Below are positions 62,997 through 64,000 of a DNA stretch of 64,000 nucleotides, in pieces. Location of the stretch: the NCBI GenBank assembly GCA_963816725.1, contig CAWFMC010000024.1:217679-281678 (forward strand), in the 5' to 3' direction. The notes beneath the pieces are model-generated. The model did no database searches. It was not told the origin of the DNA and saw only the letters and a program-made list of their open reading frames with translations. How positions within the stretch are numbered: the first letter of the stretch is position 1; the number at the start of each line of letters is the position of its first letter. This stretch comes from CAVSUB01 sp963816725 (GTDB lineage: Bacteria; Acidobacteriota; Vicinamibacteria; Vicinamibacterales; 2-12-FULL-66-21). Both the position numbers and the translations under genes were made by a program.

Positions 62997-63758
62997 TTAC
63001 TTGCCGATTTTATCCAGCGCCGCCTTCGCCTCGCCGGCCGGGATCTCGCGAATGAAGATGTTCCGGAAGCGGATCTCCGACCCGTGCGTCTGGAGTTCGA
63101 TCGGGCCACGGGTGACCAGCGGCGCTTTGCGATCGAAGTAGTTGTCGAGCACCTGACCGTCGACCGTCACCTTGTCGTTCAGCGAGATCCACACCCGCGA
63201 GCCAATCATCTTGATCTTGAAGGTGTTCCACTGGCCGACCGGGTTGTCCGCCTTGACCAGCGGCCACTTACCGGGGTTGTCGTCATTGTCGTTCCACAAC
63301 GCGCCCGACCCCTTCGGTGCGCCGTTCTTCACCTCGCGCGGGTTGTCGGGATCCCAGACCTGCACCTGCGGGTAGCCGCGCAGGTACACGCCCGAGTCGC
63401 CGTTCGGGCTCACCATCAGCCAGTCGACGTAGAACTCGAAATCGCCGTAGTCCTTCGCCGTCGCCAGGTGCGGGCTCTGGCCGTCGGACACGATCTCGTG
63501 CTTCGCGGCGTCGACCTTCCAATGCTGGTCGCGCGCGGTGTTCCATTCGGCCTGTTTCGCCGCCAACTCCTCCTTCGAGAGCTTGGCTTCGGCGGCCGGG
63601 TCGTAGTTCGGCTGCCGTCCCCGCCAGCCGGTGAGATGGGTACCGTTGAACAGGCTGGTGAACCCCTTGGGGGGCTTGGCGATCTGCGGGGCGGCGGAGA
63701 TCAGGACGCCGCCAGCGAGTGCGGTGACTGCGACAGTGACAGCGAAACTCAAGCGCAT
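62997..63758 (-). CDS. Secreted DUF1080 (3-keto-disaccharide hydrolase-type) protein
   Basis: A 253-residue protein with GAGGAG 7 nt upstream of ATG 63758 and a signal peptide ending LISAAPQ. The DUF1080 concanavalin-like fold is complete: GFTSLFNGTHLTGWRGR, DGQSPHLATAKDYGDFEFYVDW, GDSGVYLRGYPQVQVWDP, PVGQWNTFKIKMIGSRVWISLN, and RGPIELQTHGSEIRFRNIFIREI. Members hydrolyse 3-keto-glycosides or bind sugars. It is consistent with the Gfo/Idh/MocA enzyme at 51730, although the two are 10 kb apart. Confidence 0.92.
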   Translation of the reverse strand: MRLSFAVTVAVTALAGGVLISAAPQIAKPPKGFTSLFNGTHLTGWRGRQPNYDPAAEAKLSKEELAAKQAEWNTARDQHWKVDAAKHEIVSDGQSPHLATAKDYGDFEFYVDWLMVSPNGDSGVYLRGYPQVQVWDPDNPREVKNGAPKGSGALWNDNDDNPGKWPLVKADNPVGQWNTFKIKMIGSRVWISLNDKVTVDGQVLDNYFDRKAPLVTRGPIELQTHGSEIRFRNIFIREIPAGEAKAALDKIGK

Positions 63759-63784
63759 GGAAAATCTCCTCAGTCGACGACCGT

Positions 63785-63951
63785 TTCCAGCTGCCAGCTC
63801 CCCGCTGGAAATGACTGCGATATCCGGGTTGAAGTGCTGGCCGGTCCAACCCCGCCAGAACCTCGAACCACGAGCCTCACAACCCGCCGACGGTCGCGCC
63901 TACTCGACCCCGCTGCTACAAGCATCTCCAGCGGGAAGCTGGAGGCTGGAA
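63785..63951. repeat. Inverted repeat flanking about 110 bp
   Basis: A 29-nt arm at 63785-63813 matches the reverse complement of 63923-63951 with four mismatches. The right arm runs on into tandem AGCTGGAAGCTGGAAGC-like units. It lies upstream of the DUF1080 gene at the window end. The layout suggests a small non-coding mobile repeat or a cruciform. Confidence 0.6.
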
Positions 63952-64000
63952 GCTGGAAGCGATCGTGAGCTGGTAGCTGTCGGCGTCAATGTCAATACAT

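Noticed and set aside
1..64000. CRISPR arrays, rRNA genes and biosynthetic clusters
   Set aside because: No regularly spaced repeats, rRNA signatures or multi-enzyme megasynthase motifs were found.

Overview
The window is GC-rich chromosomal DNA that looks like Acidobacteriota, probably a Vicinamibacteria-type soil lineage. This is inferred from family content: three Oar-like TonB-dependent receptors with N-terminal carboxypeptidase-regulatory folds, two fused FtsX/MacB-type permeases without an ATPase partner (the arrangement known from acidobacterial duplicated orphan permeases), a winged-helix regulator and a Ser/Thr kinase each fused to a WD40-like propeller, many small secreted lipocalin-like proteins, and DUF1080 and Gfo/Idh/MocA sugar enzymes. 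No rRNA, complete tRNA or CRISPR array is present.

Layout. 1-5.4 kb (minus): TonB receptor followed by a secreted GH3 glycosidase cut by the window edge. 5.4-13.5 kb: an accessory, decaying stretch with a tannase C-terminal scrap, a VapB-like antitoxin with a twice-frameshifted VapC, the 3' half of a tRNA-Pro(GGG), a truncated vanadium-haloperoxidase-like gene, a small secreted HExxH protein, a frameshifted winged-helix/propeller regulator and an IS3-family element with broken orfB. 13.8-25.5 kb: a large secreted Asp-box propeller protein, a PEP-CTERM protein, a DUF481 protein, an acyl-CoA synthetase with an altered acyl-pocket motif, a cupredoxin-like lipoprotein, a frameshifted GAF/sigma-54 regulator, and a secreted kinase-fold protein.

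25.7-38.1 kb is the most striking part: six tightly packed plus-strand genes encoding an ECF-like sigma factor, a Ser/Thr kinase with TolB-like and TPR domains, a membrane protein with a duplicated soluble motif, a DyP peroxidase fused to a catalase-like heme domain, a TonB receptor and an M61 peptidase. Gaps are 44 bp or less and three junctions overlap or nearly touch. I infer one transcription unit that links a sigma/kinase switch to heme peroxide chemistry and outer-membrane uptake.

38.2-64 kb: a PQQ dehydrogenase with two heme-c sites next to an ExuT-like transporter, an rRNA methyltransferase, two orphan permeases, a CE1-type esterase, a kinase-propeller receptor, a Gfo/Idh/MocA oxidoreductase, an FRG-domain protein, a glycosyltransferase, a third TonB receptor paired with an S9 peptidase, and a DUF1080 protein. 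Palindromic intergenic repeats lie near 46.5 and 63.8 kb.

Caution: at least eight otherwise well-conserved genes are broken by single-base shifts. Some are probably real decay (5.4-13 kb); others (DyP fusion, Asp-box protein, S9 peptidase, sigma-54 regulator) may be assembly or read errors, so 'pseudogene' calls there are provisional.
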